Assembly: GCA_964229545.1 (NCBI GenBank)
Contig: CAXRDP010000050.1
Span: forward strand, 5,702-69,701
From: UBA724 sp964229545
GTDB lineage: Bacteria > Bacteroidota > Bacteroidia > Flavobacteriales > Flavobacteriaceae
DNA: 64,000 nucleotides
Direction of reading: 5' to 3'
The translations under genes and the position numbers were made by a program. Below are positions 17,175 through 27,313 of the stretch, piece by piece. Under the pieces are notes generated by a model, which saw nothing but the letters and a program-made list of their open reading frames with translations, was not told the origin of the DNA and ran no database searches. Position 1 is the first letter of the stretch; every line of letters starts with the position of its first letter.

Positions 17175-18170
17175 ATGCTCCAAACCATACATCAAGCCCT
17201 ACAAAATATACATGTCAAAGGTTTTTTAGACCTTCCAGTTCCTGACAGCAAACACCTTTTGTCAGAAATAGAACGTTTAAAAAAAGATCGCAATGCTGTA
17301 ATATTGGCACACTACTACCAGTCACCGGAAATTCAAGATATCGCTGACTTTTTGGGGGATAGTCTTTATTTGGCTCGTGCGGCCAGTTCGGTATCTTCGG
17401 ACATGATTGTTTTTGCAGGTGTTCATTTTATGGCAGAAACGGCAAAAATTATCAATCCCTCCAAAAAAGTGGTTTTACCTGATTTGCACGCAGGCTGCTC
17501 TTTGGCAGATTCTTGCCCCCCTGATCAATTTAGAGCTTTCAAGGAGCAATATCCCGACGCTGTAGTGGTTTCATATATCAACTGCTCAGCGGAAATCAAA
17601 ACGATGAGTGATTTGGTATGCACTTCGACCAATGCGGTTCGTGTTATAGAATCTATTCCCGCTGATAAAGAAATCATTTTTGCACCCGATAAGAATCTTG
17701 GAAAATATTTAATCAAAAAAACCAATCGCCCTATGATTTTGTGGGAAGGTTCTTGTGTGGTTCATGAAGCCTTTTCTTTTGATAAAATTCTTGCACTAAT
17801 CAAAGAACACCCAAATGCCAAATGCATAGCTCACCCCGAGAGTGAGTCTCAGATTCTGGATTTTGCGCATTTTATTGGAAGTACTTCGGCCCTGTTGCGT
17901 TATGTTCAAGAGGATGATGCTGAGGCTTATATTGTAGCTACGGAAGCGGGTATCCTACATGAAATGCAGAAAAAGGCGCCCCACAAAATTTTTATTCCTG
18001 CCCCTGTAGAGGACGATACTTGTGCTTGTAGTGAATGTGCTTTTATGAAACTTAATACTTTGGAAAAATTGTATTTGTGCATGGAGCATCAGGCGCCGGA
18101 AATTGTCCTTCCTAAACAAATCATGGACGATGCCATTCTGCCTATCCAACGCATGCTAAGTCTAGGGTGA
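17175..18170 (+). CDS. nadA: Quinolinate synthase
   Basis: The 331-residue [4Fe-4S] enzyme condenses iminoaspartate with dihydroxyacetone phosphate to quinolinate. The three cluster cysteines can be placed at Cys108 (HAGCSLAD), Cys194 (WEGSCVVHE) and Cys288 in the CACSEC segment. AHYYQSPEIQDIADFLGDSL (45-64) is the family signature near the active site. ATG 17175 gives the normal length; an in-frame start at 17148 adds nine residues without homology. The stop overlaps the nadB start by one base (TGATG). Confidence 0.96.
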   Translation: MLQTIHQALQNIHVKGFLDLPVPDSKHLLSEIERLKKDRNAVILAHYYQSPEIQDIADFLGDSLYLARAASSVSSDMIVFAGVHFMAETAKIINPSKKVVLPDLHAGCSLADSCPPDQFRAFKEQYPDAVVVSYINCSAEIKTMSDLVCTSTNAVRVIESIPADKEIIFAPDKNLGKYLIKKTNRPMILWEGSCVVHEAFSFDKILALIKEHPNAKCIAHPESESQILDFAHFIGSTSALLRYVQEDDAEAYIVATEAGILHEMQKKAPHKIFIPAPVEDDTCACSECAFMKLNTLEKLYLCMEHQAPEIVLPKQIMDDAILPIQRMLSLG

Positions 18171-19732
18171 TGCAGTTAGAAACCGATTTGCTTATTGTGG
18201 GTACAGGAATTGCCGGAATCTCATGTGCACTTCACCATGCACAAGCTCATCCAAGCCAAAAAATCACACTAATATCCAAACGCAATATTTTTGAAACCAA
18301 TACGCGCTACGCTCAAGGAGGCATTGCGGTTGTTACAGATTTTTTAAAAGATTCGTTTTCTAAACACAAACAAGATACCCTTCGAGCGGGTGATGGACTC
18401 TGCGATCCCTATGTGGTTGACTTTGTTGTTAAAGAAGGGCCGCAGCGATTGGAAGAGTTGTTAGCGTGGGGTGTTTCTTTTGACCAGCATAAAGACGGTT
18501 TTCATTTGGGTAAAGAAGGAGGGCATAGCACTTCCAGAATTGTCCACTACAAAGACCGTTCAGGATATCAAATTCAAGAAGGACTCATCAGGCGCATGCA
18601 GGCTTTATTAAACATAGAAGTTCTTGAATATCACAGTTTGGTTGATTTGATTACAGACCATCATTTGGACAAAAAACACTTTGGTCGTTGTTATGGAGCC
18701 TACGTGATTAATATCAATAATAATGAAGTGACACGTATTGCTTCCAAAGCTACCGTCTTGTCAACCGGAGGTGCCGGACAACTCTATGCACATACGACTA
18801 ACCCGGAGGGGGCCACAGGCGACGGACTCGGAGCGGCTTACCGAGCCCGTGTGGCTATCAAACACCTTCAGTTTGTGCAATTTCACCCCACAGCCCTCTA
18901 TCCAAAAATTGACAACAATACCTTTTTGATATCTGAAGCGGTTCGAGGTGCCGGTGCCGTGTTGAAAAACAGTGAAGGAGTTGCTTTTATGAAATCGTAT
19001 GATTCGAGAGGGGAATTGGCTTCCAGAGATATAGTGGCACGCGCCATAGATACAGAACTCAAAAAACAGGCTTCAGATTGGGTATGGCTTGATTGTACAA
19101 GCATCCCCGAAGCAGTCATGAAAAAGGAATTTCCGACCATTTTGGAAAGTTGTAGGTCTGTAGGAATTGACCCTTTGGTAGCGCCCATTCCTGTCGTTCC
19201 GGCAGCTCACTATTTTTGCGGAGGCATTGCCGTTGATCAATACGGACGCACCGACCTCAGGGGTTTGTATGCGATTGGAGAGTGTAGCTATACGGGCTTG
19301 CATGGCGCCAATCGATTGGCTTCAAACTCCTTACTTGAGGCTTTGGTTTATGCCAAAAGAGCCGCTTCACAACTTGCTAAAGAAATCAAACAAATTCCAT
19401 TTGATAAAACTTTTTTAAAACTCATACCGCTTTGGAAAGGAGATGGTTATGTTTCTACCAAACAGACTGATAACTTAGAACGCATAAAGAAACAGCTTCA
19501 GCAAACCATGAGCCAATACGTGGGTATCGTCCGTTCTCCTAAAGGATTGCAATATGCGCATAAAGATATGCAAACACTGTTTGAACAAATCAACACCATG
19601 TATAACAACGAATCGCTCTCACTCCAACTCAGCACCCTGCGCAATATGATAGCGGTTGCCTATCTGCTTATCGATCAGGCGCAAAATTTTAAACAAAACA
19701 AAGGCACCCATTACATTAGGAATGAAAACTAA
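18170..19732 (+). CDS. nadB: L-aspartate oxidase
   Basis: The 520-residue FAD enzyme oxidises aspartate to iminoaspartate, the substrate of NadA. The FAD motif GTGIAGISCA is at about residues 11-20, RYAQGGIAVV near 47, and HLQFVQFHPTALY near 233 and GLYAIGECSYTGLHGANRL near 365 are typical of the fumarate reductase/NadB fold. The ATG at 18170 is preferred to the GTG at 18167 because of the TGATG coupling with nadA. The last codons overlap nadC by 11 bases. Confidence 0.96.
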   Translation: MQLETDLLIVGTGIAGISCALHHAQAHPSQKITLISKRNIFETNTRYAQGGIAVVTDFLKDSFSKHKQDTLRAGDGLCDPYVVDFVVKEGPQRLEELLAWGVSFDQHKDGFHLGKEGGHSTSRIVHYKDRSGYQIQEGLIRRMQALLNIEVLEYHSLVDLITDHHLDKKHFGRCYGAYVININNNEVTRIASKATVLSTGGAGQLYAHTTNPEGATGDGLGAAYRARVAIKHLQFVQFHPTALYPKIDNNTFLISEAVRGAGAVLKNSEGVAFMKSYDSRGELASRDIVARAIDTELKKQASDWVWLDCTSIPEAVMKKEFPTILESCRSVGIDPLVAPIPVVPAAHYFCGGIAVDQYGRTDLRGLYAIGECSYTGLHGANRLASNSLLEALVYAKRAASQLAKEIKQIPFDKTFLKLIPLWKGDGYVSTKQTDNLERIKKQLQQTMSQYVGIVRSPKGLQYAHKDMQTLFEQINTMYNNESLSLQLSTLRNMIAVAYLLIDQAQNFKQNKGTHYIRNEN

Positions 19733-20588
19733 AATTTTTTCGAATCAATACAGAGAGCAACTCAACACCTTTATCACTCATGCTCTATCTGAGGACATAG
19801 GCCTGGCTGATCATTCTACGCTTTCCACCATAGCCCCCGACACCCGTGGTTCGGCCCAATTATGGGTCAAAGCGGATGGGGTGTTGGCAGGCATGGAACT
19901 GGCTCAAATGATTTTTTATGCGTTAGACAAACAGATGGCTTTTGATGTCCTTGTTGACGATGGAGATTTGGTGTCTTCCGGTACACTTGCTTGTACGGTA
20001 ACTGGCTCAGTCCATGCTTTACTTTCTGGAGAGAGGGTGGTGCTTAACTGTATGCAACGTATGAGTGGCATCGCAACGCTAACACGATCTTTTCATGAAA
20101 AGATTGCACATACTTCGTGCAGGGTGTTAGACACCAGAAAGACGACTCCGAATTTTAGAATTCCCGAAAAGTGGGCAGTTCATATAGGGGGAGGAGTCAA
20201 CCACCGTTTTGGACTTTATGATGCCGTTATGATCAAAGACAATCATATTGATTTCAAGGGGAGTATAGGGGCAGCGGTAAATAGTTGTAAAGCTTATTTA
20301 CATCAAAATCAGCTTTCGTTACCGCTTATTGTGGAGACCCGAAACATAGATGAAGTTCAACAATGTGTGGCTGTTGGCGGTATGGATCGCATTTTGCTTG
20401 ACAATATGACGCCACTTCAAGTCAAAGAAGCGCTGGCCGTCATACCCGAGTCTATTGCTACTGAAGCCTCAGGAAATATTCATATCGATAATGTGGTACA
20501 GTATGCAGAAACAGGTGTAGATTTTGTTTCTGTGGGTGCGATAACACACTCCGCTACCCATCTAGACATGAGCCTCATTTCTGGCTGA
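19722..20588 (+). CDS. nadC: Nicotinate-nucleotide pyrophosphorylase (carboxylating)
   Basis: The 288-residue quinolinate phosphoribosyltransferase makes nicotinate mononucleotide, completing the de novo branch begun by NadB and NadA. Conserved blocks are LSEDIGLADHST near residue 21, GERVVLNCMQRMSGIAT near 107, VLDTRKTTPNFR near 136 and MIKDNHIDF near 170. ATG 19722 is used because the longer frame from 19656 runs inside nadB. It ends 14 bases into the RimK-like gene on the opposite strand. Confidence 0.96.
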   Translation: MKTKIFSNQYREQLNTFITHALSEDIGLADHSTLSTIAPDTRGSAQLWVKADGVLAGMELAQMIFYALDKQMAFDVLVDDGDLVSSGTLACTVTGSVHALLSGERVVLNCMQRMSGIATLTRSFHEKIAHTSCRVLDTRKTTPNFRIPEKWAVHIGGGVNHRFGLYDAVMIKDNHIDFKGSIGAAVNSCKAYLHQNQLSLPLIVETRNIDEVQQCVAVGGMDRILLDNMTPLQVKEALAVIPESIATEASGNIHIDNVVQYAETGVDFVSVGAITHSATHLDMSLISG

Positions 20589-21960
20589 TGCCAGCTCGGT
20601 AATTGCAGTTTTTCTCGATAGATTTTATCATCTTAATGGCAATGTCCTTTTGAGTAGCAGACTCTATACCTTCAAGTCCTGGAGATGAATTTACTTCAAG
20701 CACAAGAGGCCCTCTCGAAGATCTTATAATATCCACACCTGCAACTTTGAGCCCCATGGCTTTGGTGGCTTTTATTGCCATTTTACGTTCTTCTGGTGTG
20801 GTTTTGACCAAACTTGAAATGCCTCCCAAATGCACATTGGCCCTAAACTCTCCTGGAGGAGCACTCCGTTGCATAGAAGCCACGACTTTGCCGTCAACCA
20901 CAAAGCAACGTAGGTCTTTGCCATCAGCCTCTTTGATGAATTCCTGCACCAAAATGTTGGCATTAAGGCTTTTGAATGCGTTGATTACACTTTCTGCTGC
21001 TTTTTTAGTTTCCGCCAATACAACACCCTTTCCTTGAGTCCCTTCTAGCAATTTCACTATCAAGGGGGAGCCGCCTACCATTTCAATGAGGTCAGAGGTA
21101 TCTAGAGGTGAACTCGCAAAGCCTGAGGTGGGAATCTGCACACCCTGTCCCAGTAAGAGTTGTAAGGAAAACAATTTGTCTCTTGACTTAATGATTGCAT
21201 CCGAGTTGTTTAAACAAAACACGCCCATGCTTTCAAAAAGCCGTATCAATGCACAAGCATAAAAGGTTTGGGCTGGGCGTACTCTTGGGATAATCGCATC
21301 GAGATTTGAAATACTTTTTCCGCCCCTGTATTGTACTTCGGGACGGTCAGCGTCGAGTTTCATAAAACATTGCCTGATATTGTAAAATTCAATCTGGTGG
21401 CCAAGCTGTTCAGCGGCTTCAATGAGTCGGCGATTGCTATACAAATTGGGATTGCTAGCCAACAACCCTATCTTTAAGCCAGACTCGGTCTTATTGGGCT
21501 TACTATAATGTTCTTGAATTTGATTTTTGCTTAAGTTTCCGAGAGCAAATTTTTTTTCAGGATCAACTATAAGTTTTCCAGACATGGCCTCACGCCCCAA
21601 CAACATCCTGTAGCCCATCGCATGTCGGTTGGTCAAAGTAATCTCAATCTCCCATGTTTGGTTTTGAATGGTTAGTGGGGTTTGAATCACAAAACGCTGT
21701 TCTCGGGTACCGCTCGAACTTTTTACAATTCTGCGATCTATAACTCGTGCGCTACATTTTATTTTTCTCTTCCCATCGTTTTGAATAGGGAACACATCAA
21801 ATTCGACCCAAGTTTCTCCGTTTTGCAAATAACTCTTGATGTTTATAGCGTGAAGGCTGGAGGTTTTGGCTCCGCTATCTATGCGGGCATTAATAAATGG
21901 AATCTTTAGGGCATTTAAGCCAACCCATTCTTCAGCGCCTACAATAATTTTTTCTGACAT
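20575..21960 (-). CDS. RimB-RimK fusion: Zn-protease-like domain plus ATP-grasp ligase
   Basis: The 461-residue protein joins two domains. Residues about 1-145 (GAEEWVGL, INARIDSGAKTSSLHA, GYRMLLGREAMSG) match the RimK/LysX-associated aspartyl/Zn protease-like family. Residues about 165-455 match RimK: KIGLLASNPNLYSNRRLIEA, IIPRVRPAQTFYACALIR, the ATP-grasp core LIVKLLEGTQGKGVVLAET and the C-terminal VLEVNSSPGLEGIE. RimK adds glutamates to ribosomal protein S6 or makes related peptide products, and the protease-like partner is thought to process or modulate it. Fusion couples writer and partner in one chain. A GACTTTTG element lies upstream of the start. Substrate is not determined. Confidence 0.9.
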   Translation of the reverse strand: MSEKIIVGAEEWVGLNALKIPFINARIDSGAKTSSLHAINIKSYLQNGETWVEFDVFPIQNDGKRKIKCSARVIDRRIVKSSSGTREQRFVIQTPLTIQNQTWEIEITLTNRHAMGYRMLLGREAMSGKLIVDPEKKFALGNLSKNQIQEHYSKPNKTESGLKIGLLASNPNLYSNRRLIEAAEQLGHQIEFYNIRQCFMKLDADRPEVQYRGGKSISNLDAIIPRVRPAQTFYACALIRLFESMGVFCLNNSDAIIKSRDKLFSLQLLLGQGVQIPTSGFASSPLDTSDLIEMVGGSPLIVKLLEGTQGKGVVLAETKKAAESVINAFKSLNANILVQEFIKEADGKDLRCFVVDGKVVASMQRSAPPGEFRANVHLGGISSLVKTTPEERKMAIKATKAMGLKVAGVDIIRSSRGPLVLEVNSSPGLEGIESATQKDIAIKMIKSIEKNCNYRAGISQK

Positions 21961-22019
21961 TTTTAAAAATTAGAGCGCAAAAGTCGAAAAAAACTTGTTA
22001 AGAAATCAACAAATATCAA

Positions 22020-24575
22020 TTAAGATTTTGCAGGATCTTTTTCGTGGTCAATGGTTAATTGAAGACTTTCGCTTTTCCCATCCCAATCGAATGTCAAAAG
22101 AGCTCCTTTGGGGATTTTACTTTTGACAATCTCTTCAGCCAAGGCATCTTCGATGTATTTCTGCAAAGCTCGAGCCAAAGGTCTCGCCCCATATTCGGCA
22201 TCAAACCCTTTGTCATTGAGAAACTGTATGGCTTTTTTCTTGAGCTTAAGCGAAAAACCAAGTTCGTTAATACGATGCTCGAGTTCTTTGAGTTCGATAG
22301 TAATGATTTTGGCAATGTCATCTTTTTGTAGGGCATTAAATATGACTACATCATCGATGCGATTCAAAAATTCAGGTGCAAAAGTCTTCTTTAAAGCGTT
22401 TTGGATGACACTTTTGGTGTGTTTGTCAGCTTGGGATTTTTGTGCATTTGTTCCAAAACCAACCCCTAAACCAAAGTCTTTCACCTGTCTTGCGCCTATG
22501 TTGGATGTCATGATGATGATGGTGTTTCGGAAATCAATCTTCCGGCCTAATGAATCAGTGATAAAACCATCATCCAAAATCTGTAACAACATATTAAACA
22601 CATCTGGATGCGCTTTTTCAATTTCATCCAAAAGCACAACTGCATAGGGCTTGCGTCGGACCTTTTCAGTCAATTGCCCCCCTTCTTCGTAGCCAACATA
22701 GCCCGGAGGTGCGCCTATGAGTCTAGAAATGGCAAATTTTTCCATGTACTCACTCATATCGATTCGAATCAATGAATCGGAGGAATCAAACAACTCTGTA
22801 GCAAGTACTTTGGCCAGTTGGGTTTTTCCCACGCCCGTTTGCCCTAAAAAGATAAAGGATCCAATGGGTTTATTAGGGTCTTTGAGACCTGCTCGGTTTC
22901 TTTGAATGGCACGTACCACTTTTTGAACTACCTCATTTTGACCGATAATTTTTTGCGCTATCAGTTCCGTCAAATTGGACAATTTGATACCTTCTGATTC
23001 TGCCACTCGGTGTACTGGAATTCCGGTCATCATAGAAACAACTTCGGCAATATCTGCCTCGCTGACGGTTTCTCTATTGAGTTTTTGGGTCTCTTGCCAT
23101 TCTTCTTGCGCGAGTGAAAGCTCTTTTTCGATTCGTTTTTCATCATCTCGAAGTTTGGCAGCCTCTTCATATTTCTGTCTTTTAACAACAGCGTTTTTTT
23201 GCTCACGAACTTCTTCCAGCTTTTCCTCAAGTTCCACAATCTCTTTGGGAACATTCATGTTGGTGATGTGTACCCTTGAGCCGGCTTCGTCTAAAGCGTC
23301 TATGGCCTTGTCCGGAAGGTATCTGTCGGTCATGTAGCGATGGGTCAGCTTCACACATGCCTCAATCGCATCGTCAGTGTAGTTGACATTGTGGTGAGCA
23401 GCATATTTTTCTTTAATATTTTGAAGAATTTCAATGGTTTCTTCTACAGAGGTAGGTTCCACCAATACTTTTTGAAATCTTCTTTCCAGAGCACCATCTT
23501 TTTCGATATGCTGTCTGTATTCATCTAAAGTGGTAGCACCGATACATTGAATTTCGCCACGTGCCAATGCAGGCTTAAACATATTAGAGGCATCCAAGCT
23601 ACCCGTAGCGCCACCTGCGCCCACAATGGTATGGATTTCATCAATAAATAATATGATATCCTCGTTTTTCTCCAATTCGTTCATGACCGCTTTCATGCGC
23701 TCTTCGAACTGACCTCGGTATTTGGTACCTGCTACCAAACTGGCAAGGTCCAGTGTGACAACACGTTTGTTGTACAATACGCGGGATACCTTTTTTTGAA
23801 TGATACGTAAAGCAAGGCCTTCTGCTATGGCAGATTTGCCAACACCAGGTTCTCCAATCAGAAGGGGGTTGTTTTTCTTCCTGCGACTTAAAATTTGAGA
23901 CACGCGCTCAATCTCTTTTGCTCTCCCGATAACAGGGTCTAATTTGCCTGTCGTAGCTAAAGCGGTCAAATCCCGACCAAAATTGTCTAAAACAGGCGTA
24001 GATGATTTTTTGGATGTTTTGCTTTCAGAAGCGGAAGTGAAAGGATTTTGTTTTTTTGGAGTGCTTTCTTCTTCATGTTCTTCTGGGTAGGCATCTGCAG
24101 CGGGCATGTCTAGAAAGTCACCATCATCTTCAGATGACAGCAATTTGAATTGATCTTTCACAGTCTCATAATCCACTTGCAACTTGTGAAGCAATTTGGT
24201 GGTGGGATCATTTTCATTTCTCAAAATACATAACAACAGATGTGCAGTATTGATAGATGGATTTTGAAAAAGCTTGGCTTCCAAAAAAGTTGTTTTGAGT
24301 GCTCTTTCTGCTTGTCGGGTTAGGTGTAAGTTCTTTTTGTGGTTGGGTACTTGTTCGTTAGACGGATTGGCTGGACTTAAGATTTCTACTTTTCTGCGTA
24401 GGTAATCCAAGTCAATTTCCAATGTGGAAAGAATGGAAATAGCTTTGCCACTCCCATCACGAAGGATGCCTAGCATTAGGTGTTCTGTTCCGATAAAATC
24501 ATGTCCAAGCCGTAAAGCTTCTTCCTTACTGTAGCTAATTACGTCTTTAACCCGAGGTGAAAAGTTATCATCCAT
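22020..24575 (-). CDS. clpC: ATP-dependent Clp protease ATP-binding subunit ClpC
   Basis: The 851-residue Hsp100 unfoldase feeds substrates to ClpP. Two Clp-N repeats (about 5-140) are followed by a charged linker, AAA domain 1 with GEPGVGKSAIAEG near 230, a UVR-type coiled segment (KYEEAAKLRDDEKR) near 450, AAA domain 2 with GQTGVGKTQLAKVL near 575 and the ClpB D2-small domain. A GYVGYEEGGQLTEKVRR loop and the presence of UVR favour ClpC over ClpB. ClpP is not in the window. The gene is divergent from gyrA across 218 AT-rich bases. Confidence 0.95.
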   Translation of the reverse strand: MDDNFSPRVKDVISYSKEEALRLGHDFIGTEHLMLGILRDGSGKAISILSTLEIDLDYLRRKVEILSPANPSNEQVPNHKKNLHLTRQAERALKTTFLEAKLFQNPSINTAHLLLCILRNENDPTTKLLHKLQVDYETVKDQFKLLSSEDDGDFLDMPAADAYPEEHEEESTPKKQNPFTSASESKTSKKSSTPVLDNFGRDLTALATTGKLDPVIGRAKEIERVSQILSRRKKNNPLLIGEPGVGKSAIAEGLALRIIQKKVSRVLYNKRVVTLDLASLVAGTKYRGQFEERMKAVMNELEKNEDIILFIDEIHTIVGAGGATGSLDASNMFKPALARGEIQCIGATTLDEYRQHIEKDGALERRFQKVLVEPTSVEETIEILQNIKEKYAAHHNVNYTDDAIEACVKLTHRYMTDRYLPDKAIDALDEAGSRVHITNMNVPKEIVELEEKLEEVREQKNAVVKRQKYEEAAKLRDDEKRIEKELSLAQEEWQETQKLNRETVSEADIAEVVSMMTGIPVHRVAESEGIKLSNLTELIAQKIIGQNEVVQKVVRAIQRNRAGLKDPNKPIGSFIFLGQTGVGKTQLAKVLATELFDSSDSLIRIDMSEYMEKFAISRLIGAPPGYVGYEEGGQLTEKVRRKPYAVVLLDEIEKAHPDVFNMLLQILDDGFITDSLGRKIDFRNTIIIMTSNIGARQVKDFGLGVGFGTNAQKSQADKHTKSVIQNALKKTFAPEFLNRIDDVVIFNALQKDDIAKIITIELKELEHRINELGFSLKLKKKAIQFLNDKGFDAEYGARPLARALQKYIEDALAEEIVKSKIPKGALLTFDWDGKSESLQLTIDHEKDPAKS

Positions 24576-24793
24576 AAGAAAACCGTTTAAAAGTCTTGTT
24601 TCAAAAACCGAACCATTCTATGGCTAATAGACAAAAAAATAACAGAAAATACAAGTTTTAAGTTGTTAAAAATTCCTTCTTTTTTTTGTGAAATATGTTA
24701 ATAAGTATGTACAAAAAGATCCGTCCTCAATGCTCCATTTACTTCTTATTTAAGTAAATTAGCAACACTTAAAAAACAAATAGAATTCATTAG

Positions 24794-27288
24794 ATGGCTA
24801 CGGAAGATAAGTTGATCCCTATCAACATAGAGGATGAGATGAAGTCGGCATATATCGACTACTCGATGTCTGTCATAGTGTCACGTGCACTACCTGATGT
24901 TCGTGACGGAATGAAACCTGTTCATAGAAGGGTTTTGTATGGAATGCATGAGTTGGGAGTTCGTTCCAGCAGTTCATATAAAAAATCAGCACGTATTGTA
25001 GGTGAAGTATTGGGAAAATACCACCCACACGGAGACAGTTCTGTGTATGACACCATGGTGCGAATGGCTCAATCTTGGAGTTTGCGCTATATGATGGTTG
25101 ATGGACAGGGAAACTTTGGTTCAGTTGACGGAGACAGTCCTGCGGCGATGCGATATACAGAAGCACGTATGCAAAAAATTTCCGAGGATATGTTGGCGGA
25201 TATTGATAAGGACACGGTCGATCATCAACTCAACTTTGATGACACCCTCAAAGAGCCCAAAGTACTTCCCACGCGCGTCCCCAACTTGTTGATCAACGGT
25301 GCCTCTGGAATTGCAGTGGGTATGGCTACCAATATGCCCCCTCACAACCTTCGTGAAGTGTCTTCGGGGATTGTGGCACAAATTGACAACCCGGATATTA
25401 CCATAGAGGAGCTGATGCAGCATGTTAAAGCACCCGATTTCCCAACGGGTGGTACTATTTATGGCTATGAAGGTGTCCAGGAAGCTTTTCACACAGGAAG
25501 AGGTCGTGTTGTATTGCGTGCCAAAGCTGATATACAAGAAGTAGATGGACGCGAGTGCATTATTGTAACCGAAATCCCTTATCAGGTCAATAAAGCTGAA
25601 ATGATTCGCAAAACGGCCGAGTTGGTCAACGACAAAAAGATTGAGGGGATTTCCAATATCCGTGATGAGTCCGATCGTAAGGGTATGCGGGTTGTGTATA
25701 TTCTTAAGAGAGATGCAGTTCCCAATATTGTGTTGAACATGCTCTACAAATACACGGCACTCCAATCTTCTTTTAGTGTGAACAATATTGCCCTTGTCAA
25801 CGGAAGGCCCGAGCTATTAAATCTAAAACAGCTTATTGGTCATTTTATTGACCACAGACACGATGTGGTGGTACGCCGCACTCAATATGAGTTGAAAAAG
25901 GCCGAAGAACGCGCTCATATATTAGAAGGTTTAATCATTGCTTCAGATAACATTGATGAAGTTATTGCATTGATTAAAGCTTCTTCCAATGCAGATGAGG
26001 CCAGACAAAAACTCATCGATCGTTTTAAGTTGACAGATGTTCAAGCCAAAGCCATTGTCGAGATGCGCTTGCGCCAACTCACCGGACTAGAGCAAGATAA
26101 ATTGAGGTCAGAATACGATGAGTTGTTGAAGACCATTGATGATCTCAAAGATATTTTGGCCAACAAAGAGCGCCGTATGAATATCATCAAAACAGAGACT
26201 GCTGAGGTGGCAGAAAAGTACGGAGATGACCGCAGGTCTGAAATCAATTATGCAGGTGGCTCTTTCCGTATTGAGGATATGATTCCAGATGAGAAAGTAG
26301 TGATCACTATTTCTCATGCAGGTTATATCAAGCGTACACCTTTAGCCGAGTACAAAACGCAAAACCGTGGGGGTGTGGGGCAAAAAGCCTCTACCACCCG
26401 AAACGAGGATTTCTTGGAGCACCTCTTTGTGGGGACCAACCACCAATATATGTTGTTCTTTACCCAAAAAGGAAGGTGTTTTGGTTAAGGGTCTATGAGA
26501 TTCCCGAAGGATCTCGAGCCTCTAAAGGGCGCGCCATACAGAACTTGATCAATATAGAGCAAGATGATATGGTCAAGGCTTTTATTTGTACTCAAGACTT
26601 AAAAGACGAAGAATATATCAATAACCACTTTGTTATTATGGCTACCAAAAAAGGTCAAGTTAAAAAGACTTCATTGGAGCAGTATTCTCGTCCGAGATCA
26701 AACGGAATCAACGCCATTTCGATTCGTGAAGATGACGAGTTGCTCGAAGCCAAACTGACTACCGGAAAATCTCAGGTGATGTTGGCAGTCAAATCGGGTA
26801 AGGCCATACGTTTTGAGGAAAGTAAAACCCGCCCGATGGGTAGAAATGCCTCCGGAGTGCGTGGTATTACATTGGCTCATGACAAAGATGAAGTGATTGG
26901 TATGGTAGCTGTCAATGACATGGATTCCGACATCTTGGTTGTTTCAGAAAACGGTTATGGCAAACGTTCGCAACTAGACGATTACCGTATTACCAACCGC
27001 GGAGGTAAGGGGGTGAAAACAATTTCTATTACTGAAAAAACTGGAAATCTGGTTGCTATCAAAAATGTATCTGATGCAGATGATTTGATGATTATCAATC
27101 GATCTGGAATTGCGATTCGAATGGAAATAGAGTCTTTGCGTGTGATGGGACGTGCTACCCAAGGCGTAAAACTAATCAATCTTCGAGAGGGTGACACCAT
27201 TGCTGCGGTTGCCAAGGTGATGCAGGAAGATGATGATTTTGAGGATATTAATGAGATTGAAGTCAATATAAATGATTCAGATGATTAA
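24794..27288 (+). CDS. gyrA: DNA gyrase subunit A, interrupted by a one-base frameshift
   Basis: GyrA cuts and reseals DNA to introduce negative supercoils. The first frame (24794-26488) holds the breakage-reunion domain with the active-site tyrosine in the AMRYTEARM segment near residue 118, and stops early at TAA 26486. The second frame (from about 26479 to 27288) continues with FWLRVYEIPEGSRASKGRAI and the beta-propeller domain including GRNASGVRGI and a GRATQGVKL repeat. Together they make about 831 residues, the normal length. At 26479-26482 there are four T where five would keep the frame and restore the usual RCFWLxVYEIP. As gyrA is essential, a sequencing or assembly error is most likely; a -1 slip on UUUU is the alternative. 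Confidence 0.93.
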
Positions 27289-27313
27289 CTTTGCATCCGA
27301 TAAACAAATCATT

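Noticed and set aside
22108..22647. A 179-codon frame antisense to clpC
   Set aside because: It is rich in serine and lies wholly inside a well conserved gene on the other strand, as expected from codon bias.
25121..25765. A 214-codon frame antisense to gyrA
   Set aside because: It lies fully within the conserved breakage-reunion domain and has no recognisable features of its own.
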